NCBI GenBank assembly: GCA_016906335.1
Contig: JADEYG010000002.1
Coordinates: 879,001-943,000, forward strand
Length of the DNA stretch: 64,000 nt
From: Novakomyces olei
Taxonomy: Eukaryota; Ascomycota; Novakomycetes; Novakomycetales; Novakomycetaceae
Direction: 5' to 3'
A model generated the notes under the pieces. That model saw only the letters and a program-made list of their open reading frames with translations. It made no database searches and was not told the origin of the DNA. Position numbers and translations under genes: made by a program. Below, one piece after another: positions 23,382-36,700 of the stretch (the first letter of the stretch is position 1; the number at the start of each line of letters is the position of its first letter).

Positions 23382-26234
23382 ATGGTGAACAGCTACGCGC
23401 GCTTCGAGCCAATACGCTCCTTTGGCGTAATAGCGTCGCCCACGGGAACCAGTGTACTCGCGCATGATGCGAGTGGGAGCGCGGTAGCAGTGGTCCCCGC
23501 ATTGGAGGCAGTTAAAGTATGGGGCATTAAAACGGGAGAGCTGCAGGCGGTATGGCGCGACAGCGGCAATACTGCCGCTGTTTCTGCCATTGCGCAGTCG
23601 CCTGCGGACTCTAGCATTTACGCAGTCGGCTACGCGGACGGGTCAGTCCGTGTATGGAACAGTGTGAGCCGAGAGCCGATTGTAACGCTCAACGGCCATC
23701 TGTCGAGGGTCACTGCCCTCACCTTTGACAGCGCTGGAACACGGCTGTTTAGCGGTGCTCAGGACACGTGTATTATCGTATGGGACCTTGTGGCAGAGAC
23801 GGGTCTCGTGCGCCTGCGTGGCCACCAGGACCAGGTCACAGGGCTCGTCTATTTGCCCTCTGTATCTGTAGAGGCAGAGGCAGAGACTTTAGAGACTTTA
23901 GAGACTGTAGAGACTATAGAGACTGTAGAAACAAAAGCCGGCTGGCTCGTGTCGTGTGGCAAAGACGCTCTGCTCAAAGTATGGGACCTGACACTGCAGC
24001 AATGTGTCGAGACCCATGCGGAGCACGGCAGTGCCGTTTGGGCAATAGACCTGAACGGCCACAGTTCTACGCTTGTGTCTGCCGGCACTGATCCCGAGGT
24101 GAGAGTGTGGCACGTGCACGTGGGTGCTGACGCGTCTGGCAGCGGCACTAGACGGCTCTCGCTGGCTCATACTTTTACACGCAGCAGCAGAGAGCGGGCA
24201 GTGAGCGTAAAGTGGCACCCGACACTGCCTTTTATTGCCGTCCAGCAGGCAGACAAGTTGGTGCAGGTGTTTAGGCAGCGGTCGCAAAACGAACTGGCCA
24301 AGATTGCCGCCCGCCGAGAGAAGCGTCGGCCTGGCAGAGATTCTAATCGAGACTCTAATCTAAAATCTAATCGAGTCTCTGGCCAGACGCTGTTGCAGCC
24401 GGCCGACTTCTTTTGCCTGTACACTAATATCCGCCTGTCGGCCAAGGCACAGTCTATCGACTGGGACAAGAGTGCCACAGTGTCAGTGGCTAAACAGCCG
24501 CTCTGCCTGCTCGTAGTACAGGCAGACAATCAGGTCACTCTGCACGCTATAACCCCACCTCGTAAAGGCGAAAAAGTGGCAGAGGGAGCTGGGCTGGCAG
24601 AGACGCTGTACACTCTTGCCCTCGAGGGTCACCGTACAGATATCCGCTGCCTTGCCCTGACACAGGACGACGAGGTGGCAGCCAGTGGCAGCAACGGCAG
24701 CCTAAAGCTGTGGAACATGAGCACGGGCCACTGTATCCGCACTTTTGCCTCAGAGTATACTCTGTGCACTGCTTTTATCGTGTCTGACAGGTACCTTTTG
24801 GCGGGGTACAAGAGCGGTGCCGTCCAAGTGTTTGATGTGGCATCTGCCTCTGCCTTTGACGAGGTGCAGGCACACAATGGCCCTGTCTGGGCCATCGATG
24901 TGCACCCGGACGGGTCTGCACTGGCGACGGCCAGTGCAGACAAGACGGTAAAGTTTTGGCAAATCAGACTGGTGCAGTCGCCAGTTCTTGGCAGCGAGCA
25001 GCGGACTATTACTACTCCCGACTTGAAACTGCTGCGCACGCTTCGACTGGAGGATGATGTGCTGAGCGTAAAGCACTCGCCGGATGGAAAGCTGCTGGCT
25101 GTAAGCCTGCTCGATAACACTGTCAAGGTCTTTTACTATGACACACTAAAGTTCTTCCTTTCACTGTACGGGCACAAACTGCCCGTACTGAGCATCGATA
25201 TCGCTCACGACAGCAAGCTGCTCATCTCGTGCTCTGCCGATAAAAACATTAAAATATGGGGACTCGATTTCGGTGACTGTCGCCGAAGCATTTTCGCTCA
25301 CCAGGACAGTATTATGCAGTGCAAGTTTTTTCCCAAGTCACATCACTTTGTCACCTGCAGTAAGGACAAGACGGTGAAGACGTGGGACGGACAGCACCAG
25401 ATCCAAACTTTGTCCGGCTTCCACGGAGAAGTCTGGGCCCTTGCTGTCGGCCATGCACGTCCTCTCATTGTGGCTGCCTCACACGACAAGTCTGTCCGTG
25501 TGTGGGAGACGGGGGACGATCTAGTGTTTTTGGAGGAGGAGAGGGAGCGTGAGGAGGCGGCAGAGTACGACCAGTACCTGGCCGACTCTGCCAACACTGC
25601 TGACCAGGCAGAGATGCAAGTCGCTGAGCAAGAAGCGTCACGTGCCGGCAAGCAGACGAAGGAGACTCTTGTCGCTGGGGAAAGGGTTGCAGAGGCAATT
25701 GAGATTGCGTACACTGACAGACGCGCTTGGCAGGATTACACACAAAAGCAAGGCGAAGCACGGGGCAGTACAAATCATTTGGCTCCGCCCAAAAGGCACC
25801 CGGTCATGGCGGTTGCTAATGTGACGGCTGAGCAGTACGTTTTGCAGACAATGGAGAGGGTTAAATCGAGCCAATTAGAGGACGCTTTGCTCGTGCTTAC
25901 TTTTGAGAATATTCTGAGGCTGCTGGAGTTTGTGGATTATTGGGCCCTGCACGATATGAATCTGCTGCTCACCTGCCGAGTCTTGTTTTTCGTAATCAAC
26001 AGCTTTTACACGCAGATAATTGCCAACAAAATTATGCGTACACGGCTAAACTCGATCCGCAAAAATGTCCAGGCTTCCCTGCAGAAGGGTATGGATACGG
26101 TCGGGTTTAATATGGCCGCTCTGTCGTTTGTTCAGCGGGAACAGAAACTCGCCAGCGTCACCACTTTTGCAGAAGCACAAGCCCTGGACACGGACCATGA
26201 CACGCGAAAACGGGCCTTTTCGACACTGGTTTAG
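23382..26234 (+). CDS. UTP12: UTP12 (DIP2), U3 small-subunit processome WD40 protein
   Basis: Part of the UtpB complex that assembles with U3 snoRNA on nascent pre-18S rRNA in the nucleolus. A single exon of 950 aa (yeast Dip2/Utp12 has 943). It begins MVNSYARFE and FGVIAS as in yeast, forms two tandem WD40 propellers (repeats ending VKVWG, VRVWN, IIVWDL, LKVWDL, LKLWNM, VKFWQI, IKIWGLDFGDC, VKTWDG, VRVWE), then a helical Utp12 C-terminal domain (SQLEDALLVLTFENILRLLEF). Blocks such as YGHKLPVLSIDI and SADKNIKIWGLDFGDC are almost identical to yeast. A run of (ETL/ETV/ETI) triplets near residue 170 comes from a 9-bp repeat. Intronless, unlike most neighbours. Confidence 0.96.
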   Translation: MVNSYARFEPIRSFGVIASPTGTSVLAHDASGSAVAVVPALEAVKVWGIKTGELQAVWRDSGNTAAVSAIAQSPADSSIYAVGYADGSVRVWNSVSREPIVTLNGHLSRVTALTFDSAGTRLFSGAQDTCIIVWDLVAETGLVRLRGHQDQVTGLVYLPSVSVEAEAETLETLETVETIETVETKAGWLVSCGKDALLKVWDLTLQQCVETHAEHGSAVWAIDLNGHSSTLVSAGTDPEVRVWHVHVGADASGSGTRRLSLAHTFTRSSRERAVSVKWHPTLPFIAVQQADKLVQVFRQRSQNELAKIAARREKRRPGRDSNRDSNLKSNRVSGQTLLQPADFFCLYTNIRLSAKAQSIDWDKSATVSVAKQPLCLLVVQADNQVTLHAITPPRKGEKVAEGAGLAETLYTLALEGHRTDIRCLALTQDDEVAASGSNGSLKLWNMSTGHCIRTFASEYTLCTAFIVSDRYLLAGYKSGAVQVFDVASASAFDEVQAHNGPVWAIDVHPDGSALATASADKTVKFWQIRLVQSPVLGSEQRTITTPDLKLLRTLRLEDDVLSVKHSPDGKLLAVSLLDNTVKVFYYDTLKFFLSLYGHKLPVLSIDIAHDSKLLISCSADKNIKIWGLDFGDCRRSIFAHQDSIMQCKFFPKSHHFVTCSKDKTVKTWDGQHQIQTLSGFHGEVWALAVGHARPLIVAASHDKSVRVWETGDDLVFLEEEREREEAAEYDQYLADSANTADQAEMQVAEQEASRAGKQTKETLVAGERVAEAIEIAYTDRRAWQDYTQKQGEARGSTNHLAPPKRHPVMAVANVTAEQYVLQTMERVKSSQLEDALLVLTFENILRLLEFVDYWALHDMNLLLTCRVLFFVINSFYTQIIANKIMRTRLNSIRKNVQASLQKGMDTVGFNMAALSFVQREQKLASVTTFAEAQALDTDHDTRKRAFSTLV
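23876..23935. repeat. 9-bp in-frame repeat inside UTP12
   Basis: About six copies of GAGACTTTA/GAGACTGTA encode Glu-Thr-Leu/Val/Ile units in a loop between WD40 blades, where length change should be tolerated. Confidence 0.8.
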
Positions 26235-26450
26235 TAGCTGTAAATAGGAATTGTACAAATGAGCGTGGGGGTGTATGAATTGCATTTGATCATATTGGTC
26301 AATCATGGTGTCACTGCATATTATTGCAATTGTTTGTTGTTTTTTGATAAATTTGGTTTCGAATAACAAAAGTATTTAATGTTTGCATTATTGAATACTA
26401 TACTTCCATCTATGTTTTGTAAAAAAAGTTTGTCAGAAAACAATGCTTAA

Positions 26451-29400
26451 TTACTCGCTATCACTGAAAACAAGTCTTCGAGAAACAGTGGGACGATGCT
26501 GCCGACTGCTCTCATTAGAGATATCGACGTTGTCGTCTTCGTCGTCTGTCTCGTGAAACAGTCTTTTAACTGATCGTTTCTCAATATGAGGCTCTGGCTC
26601 ATTTCGCAAGCCAGACGAGAGATCCTCGTCTTCGCCGTCCTCAGCACCCTGTTCATCATCATCATCATCATCTTCTTCTTCTTTTTCGTCATCGTCGTCG
26701 ACGGCGTCATCTTCGTCATCAGCTTCAGAATCATTGTCAGCTTGTCTGTCCAACTGACTATGACGGGAAGAAAGCTCAGCTGGGCTTTTGCGCTTACTAG
26801 CAACAGACTTGAGGACAGGCTGCTCAATAGCAGCTGGGCCATTGACGGACAGCCTCTGTCGAAGCTCAGCTTCCCGCCTGAAAAATTGCTCATCGTCCAT
26901 ATCATCGTCAGAATCCACAACATACATGGCACTCTTGATCTGCATCAGTTCTTGCACAGCTTTGTCCTTGTGTCTTATCCTCCTTACTGCTTTTTCTGTA
27001 GCGTCCACTGCATTTTTATGGGGCCTGTGCCGTTTCTTGGGTTTTCTGCTTGTAACTTGGCGAGATTCATTTTCATCAATAAAAGATAAAGCTCCGTCTG
27101 AAATGCTGCTATCTGCGTCATCAGAAGACGTTTGATCGTTCGCTCCTGTGCGGCCTTTGCGCACTGCTCTATAACGAATAAAATCACGAGCAGACTGGTC
27201 TCCAAAGGTAGGTGGGTTATCCACTGCTGCTTTTAACAATTCAAAGCTTTTTTGCATCTCTGCGATTGACAGCGTCGACGGTAAAAAAAGATGCTGATCG
27301 TCATCATCAACCTGTGCTCCAAGAAGCTCTAGCAAAAGTCGCAGGCGCCCGTCTCGGACAAGAGACGTATTGATCTCGTCATTTCCGTTGAACCCTGTTA
27401 AAAATGAGAAGTCAGAATTGACGGAATTTAAACGATGATTGAAGATTGAAAATTCAAAACAAATATAAAACAAAATAAATATAAAAATTGATAATCAATT
27501 ACGAAATGGAATCGACTTACGGTGGACAGGAAATTCAAGCACTCCTGGAGGCAGCGAGGTTTCGTCTGTTACGTTATAGCGCGCCAAAGCTTCTGAAAGC
27601 CATAAGTTGCGAGTAGACAGAGCTTCATTATAAACTGTTTTCACCCAGTCAAGCAATTCATCTTTTTGCTTCTCCAATAAAGCAGCAACTAGTACTCCGA
27701 TCCTGTCAGAGTCGGCAATACTCGATTTAATTTCAAGACGAGCCGCAATTTTATTAGAATTCTGTTTGACTTGCGTTGGCAGCTCTGTTCCGGTCTGGAG
27801 AAAATGCGCTGTACCAGGAAGTTTCTCGAAAAGTAGTTCGACATAGAGAATAGGACACAGGGCTAATGATTTGACGAGTTTCCGTACAGTGAACTTTACA
27901 AGGTTTTCAAAATCCTTGCGCGTAGAGTCTTTAACTGAAAGACCGACCTTGTCGTTGATTATAGTATGAAACAACAATAAAATATCGACTCTGTACAAGA
28001 ACGTTTGGGCATCCTTCTTGACAAAGATACGGTGAAAAAATGAGACGATACGCCACAATTGATCAGAATCAAGTTCTTGGTAAAACTTTAAAAGAGCCAC
28101 AAAGTTGTCGACGATTTTTTCGCTCAATATTTTCTGGATAATTAGCATTTCAATGTTTATGAAGGCGACCATACATTTTCAAATTTAGAAAATTCAAACG
28201 CACGATCTTTACTGACAGTGTGCGACTCTTTTAGCGCTGCAGCATTCGCTTCTTTTACTTGGGCATCGTCCATCAAATTTTTCCTTTGCCTCTGCGCATA
28301 ACGCCTCGAACGGATAAACATGTACTGTTTAGAACTCGAATACTTTTCGAGCATTCGCAAAAAAACACAGAGCAAATCAGTGGAGGCATCGAGAAATCTG
28401 CACGAAAATTAGTGAATCGCAGTACATTTGTTTCATTATACCCCTTTGTTCTGTTATTTTGTTGCTTCGCTATACTGATTACCAGATCAAGCGTTGTCTC
28501 TTGGTAGAAGATGCGGCTTTGCAGATTCTCCGCAATACGCTGAAACTCATCTGTGGAAGAAAGTTCCATGGTTTGTATTACTAGTAATATCTCCTTAAAG
28601 GCATGGAGCCCTGATTGTGAAACTGACCAGTCCTAAAATATCAGCTTTCTAGTACATTGAAGGCAACCTACCTTTCCCTCAAAAGAGGCACGAAGCAGCC
28701 TGTTCAGCAAAATTAGTGATCTTTCATCCAAAACACAGCCAACAAGGCCCCATTCTCCATCTTCGTCAAAATCGAACTCTTCTGCTCCGCTTTTTTGTAA
28801 ACCAATCCGCAACCGCAGACAGTTCAAAAAATATCCAATCAAGTAGAGGTAGCACGCCGGATGAGACGCATTTAGAGTCTCATCTTCTCTTTCAAAATTC
28901 CGCAATAAAAGTATAAAGAAAGCTTTGTTCTGGTAAGCTCTCGGCAGGATACATATGATAAAGCAACTTACGGTTAAACGACGAATCGAGAAAATCCTCG
29001 CAGAATTTGTGCAAGATATTCTGCGCTCTCCCGTACAACACCACAGCCTGGTCAACATCGGCCTTTCAAAATTAGGTTTGTTCCTCGGAAAAGACAAGCA
29101 AAAAAATTATATACAATCTTATGTTCGAGATCAACTTACTATTCTATTCGCACCCCTCTTTGGCCGCCTCCATTTCTTGGCGTCATCCAATGCTTTCAAG
29201 GAATTCTCAGAGACAGCAGGGGCCCGACCGGACACGGAGAGCCGCTGATTATCATTCGTGACAATTGATACCATCGTACCGAACCGGTTATGCCGTGTAG
29301 GGGCGTGTAATGATCGGACACGCGCTACGTCCTTCTCTTTTTGGAGAAGATTACCAAGTTCGTTTAGAGGTGCAACTGTTCTGGTGTACAATGCCGAGGG

Positions 29401-30198
29401 TTGGGTCCCCCGGAAAATGCAGAATAGTATTTCCAGTAAAACTGCTCCATGATCAGAGAACTGTTCTCCAATGTTGCTGGCAACAACTAGAATAAAATCA
29501 AAAATATGTGCATCTGCAAAGCTTTCGACGAGGTCATTTTTCGGTCCAGATTGATCAATCTCTGCAATATTCCGTAGTAAATATAAAACCAGACGAAAGA
29601 CAGATTCATCGCGCGCACGGCGTTTATGCGGAGAAATTTCCATAATTTCTGTCGCCACCGACAGAATCGCCGAAAGCACTTCCGTTTCCAATAAGCATTT
29701 TTTATAAACCGTTTGTGCTAGACGAAGGACTGGATACTGATTTAACTGCTCATGGCTTATATTTTGAGAATCAAGGTCCATCGGCCAAGTCAAGGGCACC
29801 AGAAGCTCGACTATGGCTGTTAGCAAAAAACAGAAAATACCAGACAAATTGAAAAATCGAAAAGTGAGGAAAACCGATTAAAAGAAAGGCAGCTTACCAC
29901 ACGCAAGAGCTATGCGACGCATAGATTTGGGGCAATTGCCATTATCATACGAAATCTTGAGAATCGCGCATAAATCCGTCTGTACAAAGTTATGATCGGC
30001 TATAAAAGCCTTTACATCCCAACTATTGCCGTGCTCATCATGGTACTGCAGCCACCGCTTCAAATCCTTTAAACAAGCCAGACAATCATCGCCCAAGACG
30101 TACTGCGCAGGCTCGGTAGATGCGTCATAACCTCCAACTGCGGAAACCACGTTCTGTAAGACTGCATTCATAGTAGCATCCGACATGCTGCCAAACAA
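26451..30198 (-). CDS. TOF1: Tof1/Swi1 (Timeless) fork protection protein
   Basis: Replisome component that, with Csm3, paces the fork and signals the S-phase checkpoint. Eight exons (complement 29898-30198, 29140-29816, 28972-29062, 28672-28922, 28442-28632, 28175-28397, 27521-28133, 26451-27394) sum to 1096 aa. Timeless hallmarks are VELLVPLTWPMDLDS near residue 100, RHNRFGTMVSI, ADVDQAVVLYGRAQNILHKF, FNPFFILLLRNFE and FLDASTDLLCVFLRMLEKY. The C-terminal 250 residues are disordered with basic and Asp/Glu-rich runs and end SRRLVFSDSE. Most introns are short (39-85 nt); the first ends GCTAACAG, with the branch point almost touching the acceptor. Two starts 12 bp apart (30198, 30186) are possible. 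A telomere-like motif lies about 200 bp upstream. Confidence 0.9.
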
Positions 30199-30788
30199 AC
30201 CAAAGCAAAGACCTAGTGAGTCGTTTGCTACTTTTGAAATCTTGAATCACAACAGACGTATTTCATTTCAACAGCCAATGTTCATAATTGTCGCGTAGAC
30301 TTTAGGCAACGCGACGCGTTAAATTACTAAATAGATTTATTTGAGATTAGAATACAATCAAATAATACAAATATCCAAGTTATTTTTATACCTATTAACC
30401 CTAACTAACCCTATCGATATTGGTTGCAAACTTCACCGATCAGTCGACAGAATGCAAAGCGTTTTGAGCTCTTTTACGGTTAGAACATGATGGGATTATG
30501 AGAATTGCAACAAAAGGAACATAGCAGCAAGCTTTGATACGAGCGTATCAGTTAGATCCACGATGTTTATGCAATCTGCTAACACATATCGGAATCAATT
30601 CTAAAAGACAAATTAACTCCAAATCGCACACAAAGCCATAGAAATAACAGATAGCTTAAATAATAGACGAAAATTAGAGGCAATGCAAATTATCATAAAT
30701 TGTACACTATGAAATCTAATTCGACCAAGCTTATGTAATAATCCCTTTAAAGACCCTGAATCAAATTATCTAGCAGTAGTCCAAAAAA
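30199..30788. other. spacer between TOF1 start and TOR stop
   Basis: 590 bp. Holds the TOF1 promoter with the motif at 30396-30414 and the TOR 3' UTR. No gene seen. Confidence 0.5.
30396..30414. promoter_or_regulatory. telomere-like promoter motif upstream of TOF1
   Basis: TAACCCTAACTAACCCTAT, 10-bp spaced form, about 200 bp before the TOF1 start. Its other neighbour is the TOR stop, so it most likely serves TOF1. Confidence 0.65.
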
Positions 30789-33700
30789 TCACCAGAAAGA
30801 GCACCAGCCAATATACAGCTGGCAAAGATTTTCAACGCTTGTAGCTTGCTGGATGAGCCGTTCAACCTGATTACGGACATCCAATTCATTATTGGGCTTG
30901 AAATCGCGACCAGTCAATTTATTGGAAACGCGATTTAATACACTGACAGCTCTCTGGTTCAGTACTTCAGGGCGATAAATATTTTCAAGGGACAATTCAC
31001 TTTCGTCCATGTTTTGTCGTTTAGCCAAAGGCCGATCAGTCTCATGGTCCTCATCTCCATTTGTCACATCCTTCTTTTCATCGACTGGGCTCGGCTGTGT
31101 ATTTATCAAGCGCCAATTGATTAATGGATCATAGACGAATGCTTCAAGTACAGCCATTAATGACTCTTTGTGATCGCGCAGCACACGCATAACATGCTCG
31201 CAAGTGATACGAAAGCTCCCCTCGATTCCACTAACTTCCATAGCGTTAATCAGCATACGAGTAAGGCGAAATGGAACCTTTTCTGGGAATTTTTCTCTGT
31301 GCATTGCCACCTCAAAACAATCACCGAAATCAATGTGAATAATCTTGCCGGAGTATCGATGGAGCATGAGATTCGAAGGGTGCCGATCTCCCAATCCTAA
31401 AATGTAGCCCACCATAGACATGACAGCAAGAGATCTGGTATAGTTTGTCCTCCGATCCAGCCAGGCTTCAGAGCTACGGCTCTTGAGCCAGAGAACACGG
31501 TACAAATCCTGGCCCGTTGTATTGTGCAGGGAATATTCAAACACTTCAATCTTTTGCAGAAGTGTAAGATTATCATAATCCGGCGCCATTTGCAACATGA
31601 GCCGGTGTTCGATATTAAGGAGAATCTTTCGGCTTTCCCTATAATCACGAATAAGAACATGCAGTGTATCGCTGTCCGGCACCCAGCCGATGAGCCCGGA
31701 ATTTTGTGAGAGCGGAATAACCGGGAACCGTTCCACATTTAAATGGCGCTTAAAGCATTCGGAATCAACGGAAAGCAAGGTGTTTACTAATCCAAACAAC
31801 TGCATTACCCTTTCATCCTGACGAATATCCTCGTGACCCTTCAAAGCGTACTGGTAGTCCTTACCATCACTGCCACGAATGGTTAGCCGACGAGGCCGTT
31901 GCTTCGAGGGAATGACTGTGAATGTTGGATTAAAATGTTCAATGCGCACGATTGGCTTGCCGCTCTGGTAGGAGCCCGGCATAGCGATCTCGAGCCCACG
32001 GGCCACTAGCAGCTTTGGCGACACATACTGCAATTCCAGGGTTGTAAGCTGTGGGAGCTGTTTGCTGATTTTTTTGAATACTTGATAGTACAAGTCCCAA
32101 GCTTGATTCAAATCAACTGTGTCCCCACTCCGCTTGTACTTATTACACCACTCTCTGGCCTCCTGCAAATCGCGTCCAAAGGCCTGATAAAAGGAAATTT
32201 CTCTCAGCGTTTCTGGGCCACGCTCCAGCATATCATGCAGAGGTTCGAGCGTGGCAAACATGGCCTTTATATTATGGTCTCCAAAGTATAATCGGGAAGC
32301 TTCCTCCAGTCCTTCGTGCCACTGTTCATGCCACAATATGGCCACTCGAATAAGCTCTTGGCTCACTAACAGCGCTTGTTCCACTAAATGAGGACTGTGT
32401 GTCCGCATGTTGTCCATGATGGAAATAGCGGACCTTTGCCGGGAAGTGCTCTGCGATTTTGAGGCAACAGTTATTGGGTAGACCAGAGCTTGTGGATGCG
32501 CTCGTCCAACGTCAGACAAAAGCTGGTGAATACTCCTTCTAACAAGACTGCTAGGCGCATGAATCCGGGCAATCAACTGTGGGACTACTTCCAGCCACGT
32601 GTCAATACTAACGGTGGAAAATCCCTCGTTTACGACGTAATTTACTTCGGGCCGGCCTCCAAAGTTGAACCATAAAGTAAGAAGACGCAGAGTATTTTGT
32701 AACGAGCTTCCTGAGCTGAGCGCAATCGAACGGAAGAAACCATTGATTGCGGGAATTACATTGCGCTGTATTACATCGTTGGAAGGCTCCTCTTGAGTAT
32801 CATGATGGGGAACCGCCTGGAAATTAGCCAAGGCCCACGAGTGCCAAGCCTTGTACCAGTCTCTGTCGAACTGGGTTGCCAGATAATAAGAATGTAAGAC
32901 GCTCTTCTCGACCTCTGGCTGAAAAGAAGGGTTAAGGGCAACCTGCCAATCTCCCTGTTTATGGTAGCATCGAGCCAGTAATTTTGTATAATTTTCCAGG
33001 TTAGATTGGCTATTTGTTCCGGCTGCCGCACCATTGCTTGCGATACCATTTGGAGGGGAGGAAGAAGCATTTGTATTTGTTGCTACTGCTGCATTTGCAG
33101 TTGCATTAGCTACTGCACTTATTTGCGGGCCAGAATCATCAATTTCGAGTCCAATGTCAATGGCCAGTTTAGAGGTAAACTCCTTGAGATGGCTCAATGC
33201 TTCATCCCTCTCCCCCAAAGTCCACATGAATTTGAGATGCGCATACACGACTCGGGGCGAAGTGTTTGTAGTCGAAGAAATATTCAACACAGATTCATCT
33301 TCGTCAAGCAGCGAGTTGAGCGACTTTTCTGCCAGTCCCAGCCGGCCAGACTTGCTGCAGAGATTTGCAAACTTTATCCACATCTCCATGTTCTCCTTGG
33401 GCGATATCACTAGAGCTCTGACTTTGAGCATCCTCTGCCATACTTCCACATTGTGCTGACAGCCTTTCAATCGCTTCATCCACGTAGTACGGATAGACTG
33501 CTGCTTAGCCGGGTTATCGCTCGCCTGTTTGTACATTATGATCTCATCCAACTCTGCCAGCATCTGGACACGCACGGTCACACTATAGGCACGATTGTAG
33601 CTCTCGCCTACTAGCGCGGTAAGTTCAGTGTCCAGCAAATCACGTGCCTTTGCAATCTGTGCTTTAGCATCCTTGAAATTATTGCTGTGCAGGGAAATAA

Positions 33701-36700
33701 TTGCTCGGAAAAAGGCTCTGTCGGGAGACTCTGTACGCATAACAGAGATATAATCGTCCATTAGCTCCCACCGACCCAGGCCCCAAGCGGCTGCTGCGGC
33801 CAAGGGCGCAATTGACCTGCGCGCTTCCTGGTTTGCGTGTATCCATTTCACCTGAGCCAGCTGTGAAAGCAGATCCCACTCGCCTAGAGCATGTAAACAG
33901 CGCATTTTACCCATTGTTACACTAAAATTATTAGGCTCTGTCTCAGCGCGTCTCTCGTAAGCTGCCAGAGCATCCTCCCACCTTTGCAGCTTCTCGTACC
34001 AGGTTGCTTTAAGCTCTAGTTTGTGATGAGCTTGAGCATAGCCCAAGATGCCTATGGCCGCGTCTGGCTGTTGCAACTGATTATTGATACTAATCAGGGC
34101 CTCTATTGTATCCGTCAAAGGCTCATTTATAAACTCGAGTTCCTTGTAATGAAGAGCTTTTGCAAAAGCATGACATTTAGCAGCATAGGCGCCAAGAGTA
34201 CGAATATCAATAGGCAGAGCTTTGTCATCGTGCTCCATAAACTCGGCCAAGTTCAATAAGATTTGCAAGATTTCAGGAGGGATGTTTGGTGAAGTCAACG
34301 CTGTTTCTATCGATTTAACCAGCTCGTCCTGGTACTGTTCATACAATTCTGTCCAACAAGAAACAAACCCAGCATTAAAAAGCTCTCGTGCTAGTGGATA
34401 GTAGACACCTGCTAATCCAGCACAAGCTCTTAGCGCATGCGAAGGCGATTCTTTAAGCAGTTCCACACTAAGCCTACGGATCCACTCTAGCCAGTCTTCA
34501 CGAGTAGATCTCTGAGAAGCTTCCCAGGCGTTCTTCAGATGCTGCTGATTAACAGGCAGCTTTTTGGCCCCAGTTTCCGGTTTGATCATACTCTCCTGCA
34601 CCACACTTTCAAATCGTTCGTCCGGATTAAGGTCCTGAGGTAGTGATTCGCCGCGTAGCAGCTTTGATACAAGTACATCGTAATTGTGATGCTGGATTCT
34701 GTTGTTCAAAAGGCACTTGTTTATCATGGGAATAAAAATTGCATAATCGTACCCTAATTGAAAGATCATTGCGCACAGAGTGTCCATGGCGGTCATGCGC
34801 AGCTCTGCGTTAGGATTACTAAGAATCCGAGCCAGGGGGTGAATGATACGCGAAGCATGATCAGAGATGTTGACGCGACGCGAAAGCTGTGCAACTGCTT
34901 TTATGGCCGTCCGCCTTAGTTCAAGAGGCGAGTCGTTGCGTTCAAACATTTTGACAATAACCGGAAGGATCAAGTGCATGTATTCCTCAATGTTTGAACC
35001 AAACACAATAAAGGTATGGAGCACTTTTTGTGCTGCGGCCCGGCTGGTGCTCTCGTCCAAATCAAAAATTTGTAACATTAGCGGTAATAAAGCAGGAAGA
35101 TGGATTTTGAACTCTCCATCCAGCGCAATTGCAATCGATTCTACCAGCGACAAGAGTGTAATTTGCAGATCAAGCTTGGGGTTCCAAAAGTCTTTGATAA
35201 GATCAAATATTTCGGGTAAAAAGTTCCGTATATGCTGCTTCACAATGGTCACTAAAATGCCAAGTTGTTGGAAATAAAATTCCAGTATATTCGGAGGAGC
35301 ATTACGCATTACTGCCAGAAACCCGGGGACAATTTGGCCCAAAAAGGCGACACATTTCAACCCAAGCGTTTTAAATATATACATAACAGCCTGAATGACG
35401 GCAGTGTGGTGAATTCCAAGAGATGGATCTCGTAAAATATTCATAAGTGTAGTTATAACCACGGTAGGAAAGTAGTCTTCCGACGAAGGTCCCATTCCGG
35501 CCATGAGCAATGACACATCCGGGCTGATAGTTTTTTGCTCTTGAATATGTTCTTCATCCTTTGACTCGATTATTTGGTACCTATAGGGATCCAGAGCACC
35601 CAATATCCCAATCACTTTAACAGTTTCCCGTCGTATGGAATGAGCCTGTTCTGTTTTCAGTATTCCGACTAGAATATTGAGGAGTGAAGGATAGTCGATA
35701 TAGGGCTGAACAACGTAACCCGAATTTCGTGAGAGCTGGCCTAAAGTACGTAGAGCAGCTTCCCTCTTCATCGGTGAGCTCTGGTCCTGCAAAGTTTCAA
35801 TAATAAGTGGCATAAATTGCGGTATATAGGGCTTCAGGTCCTCGCCTCCAACTTCTGCTAATTCGCCCAAAGCGCCTAAAACACTTGACGCTACACCAGG
35901 ACTCGAGTCATGGGATTTCGGCAATAAGACTTTAAGCATTGGCTCAACATAGGGCCTGATTAGTTTACGAGCTGCCTTGACCAGCAAGCTTAGGAGCTTT
36001 GCACTTTCTTCCTTGTTGCGGCTAATTGAAGAATACTCGAGATCTGTCAGCAATTGAATCAAGGTCTTTCGCAAAGATGGCATAACATAAGCAGGATTAT
36101 GAACAGTCAACCGGCCAATTGTGGTTATAGCAACTTCTCGAATAGCAAAATATTCATCATTAAGGGCAATGAAAAGCGATCGAATATTATCTGCTTGAGC
36201 CAGATGACGATCAAAACGCTCGTCAAGCGAGGAAAGAACGATAAGCCTGATAGAGGGATCAGGATCAGCAATTCCAACGGTCAACAGCTTCTCCAAAACT
36301 TCCCCAACAACTTGAATGGCATAATTGCTTGTTTGATAACAAATAGGATCCCGAACAAAGAGTTGACAGCACGTGACGGCTGCTGCTTTACGAACTTCGG
36401 GACTATCATCCTCCAAATACGATATGGCGCAATCCCGTACAAACTCGTTCAAAGCGTGTCCGGAAAAATCGAAAGTGCCCAACGTTTTCAAAGCAAGTAC
36501 AATAAGCTCACTGTCCTTCAAATCAACCGACATCGTGGACAAATCTCGCGCAATTCCGTTTTGCACACCCGCACGGACATTAGCCGGACTGCCCGGAGGC
36601 TGAAATGGTTTTCCACTAAGAATAAGACTGAGCATGTTTATTAATCGGTCCTGTACAGGATTAAGGAGAGGCGGAATATAGTGGCCGATGTCCGCGAGAG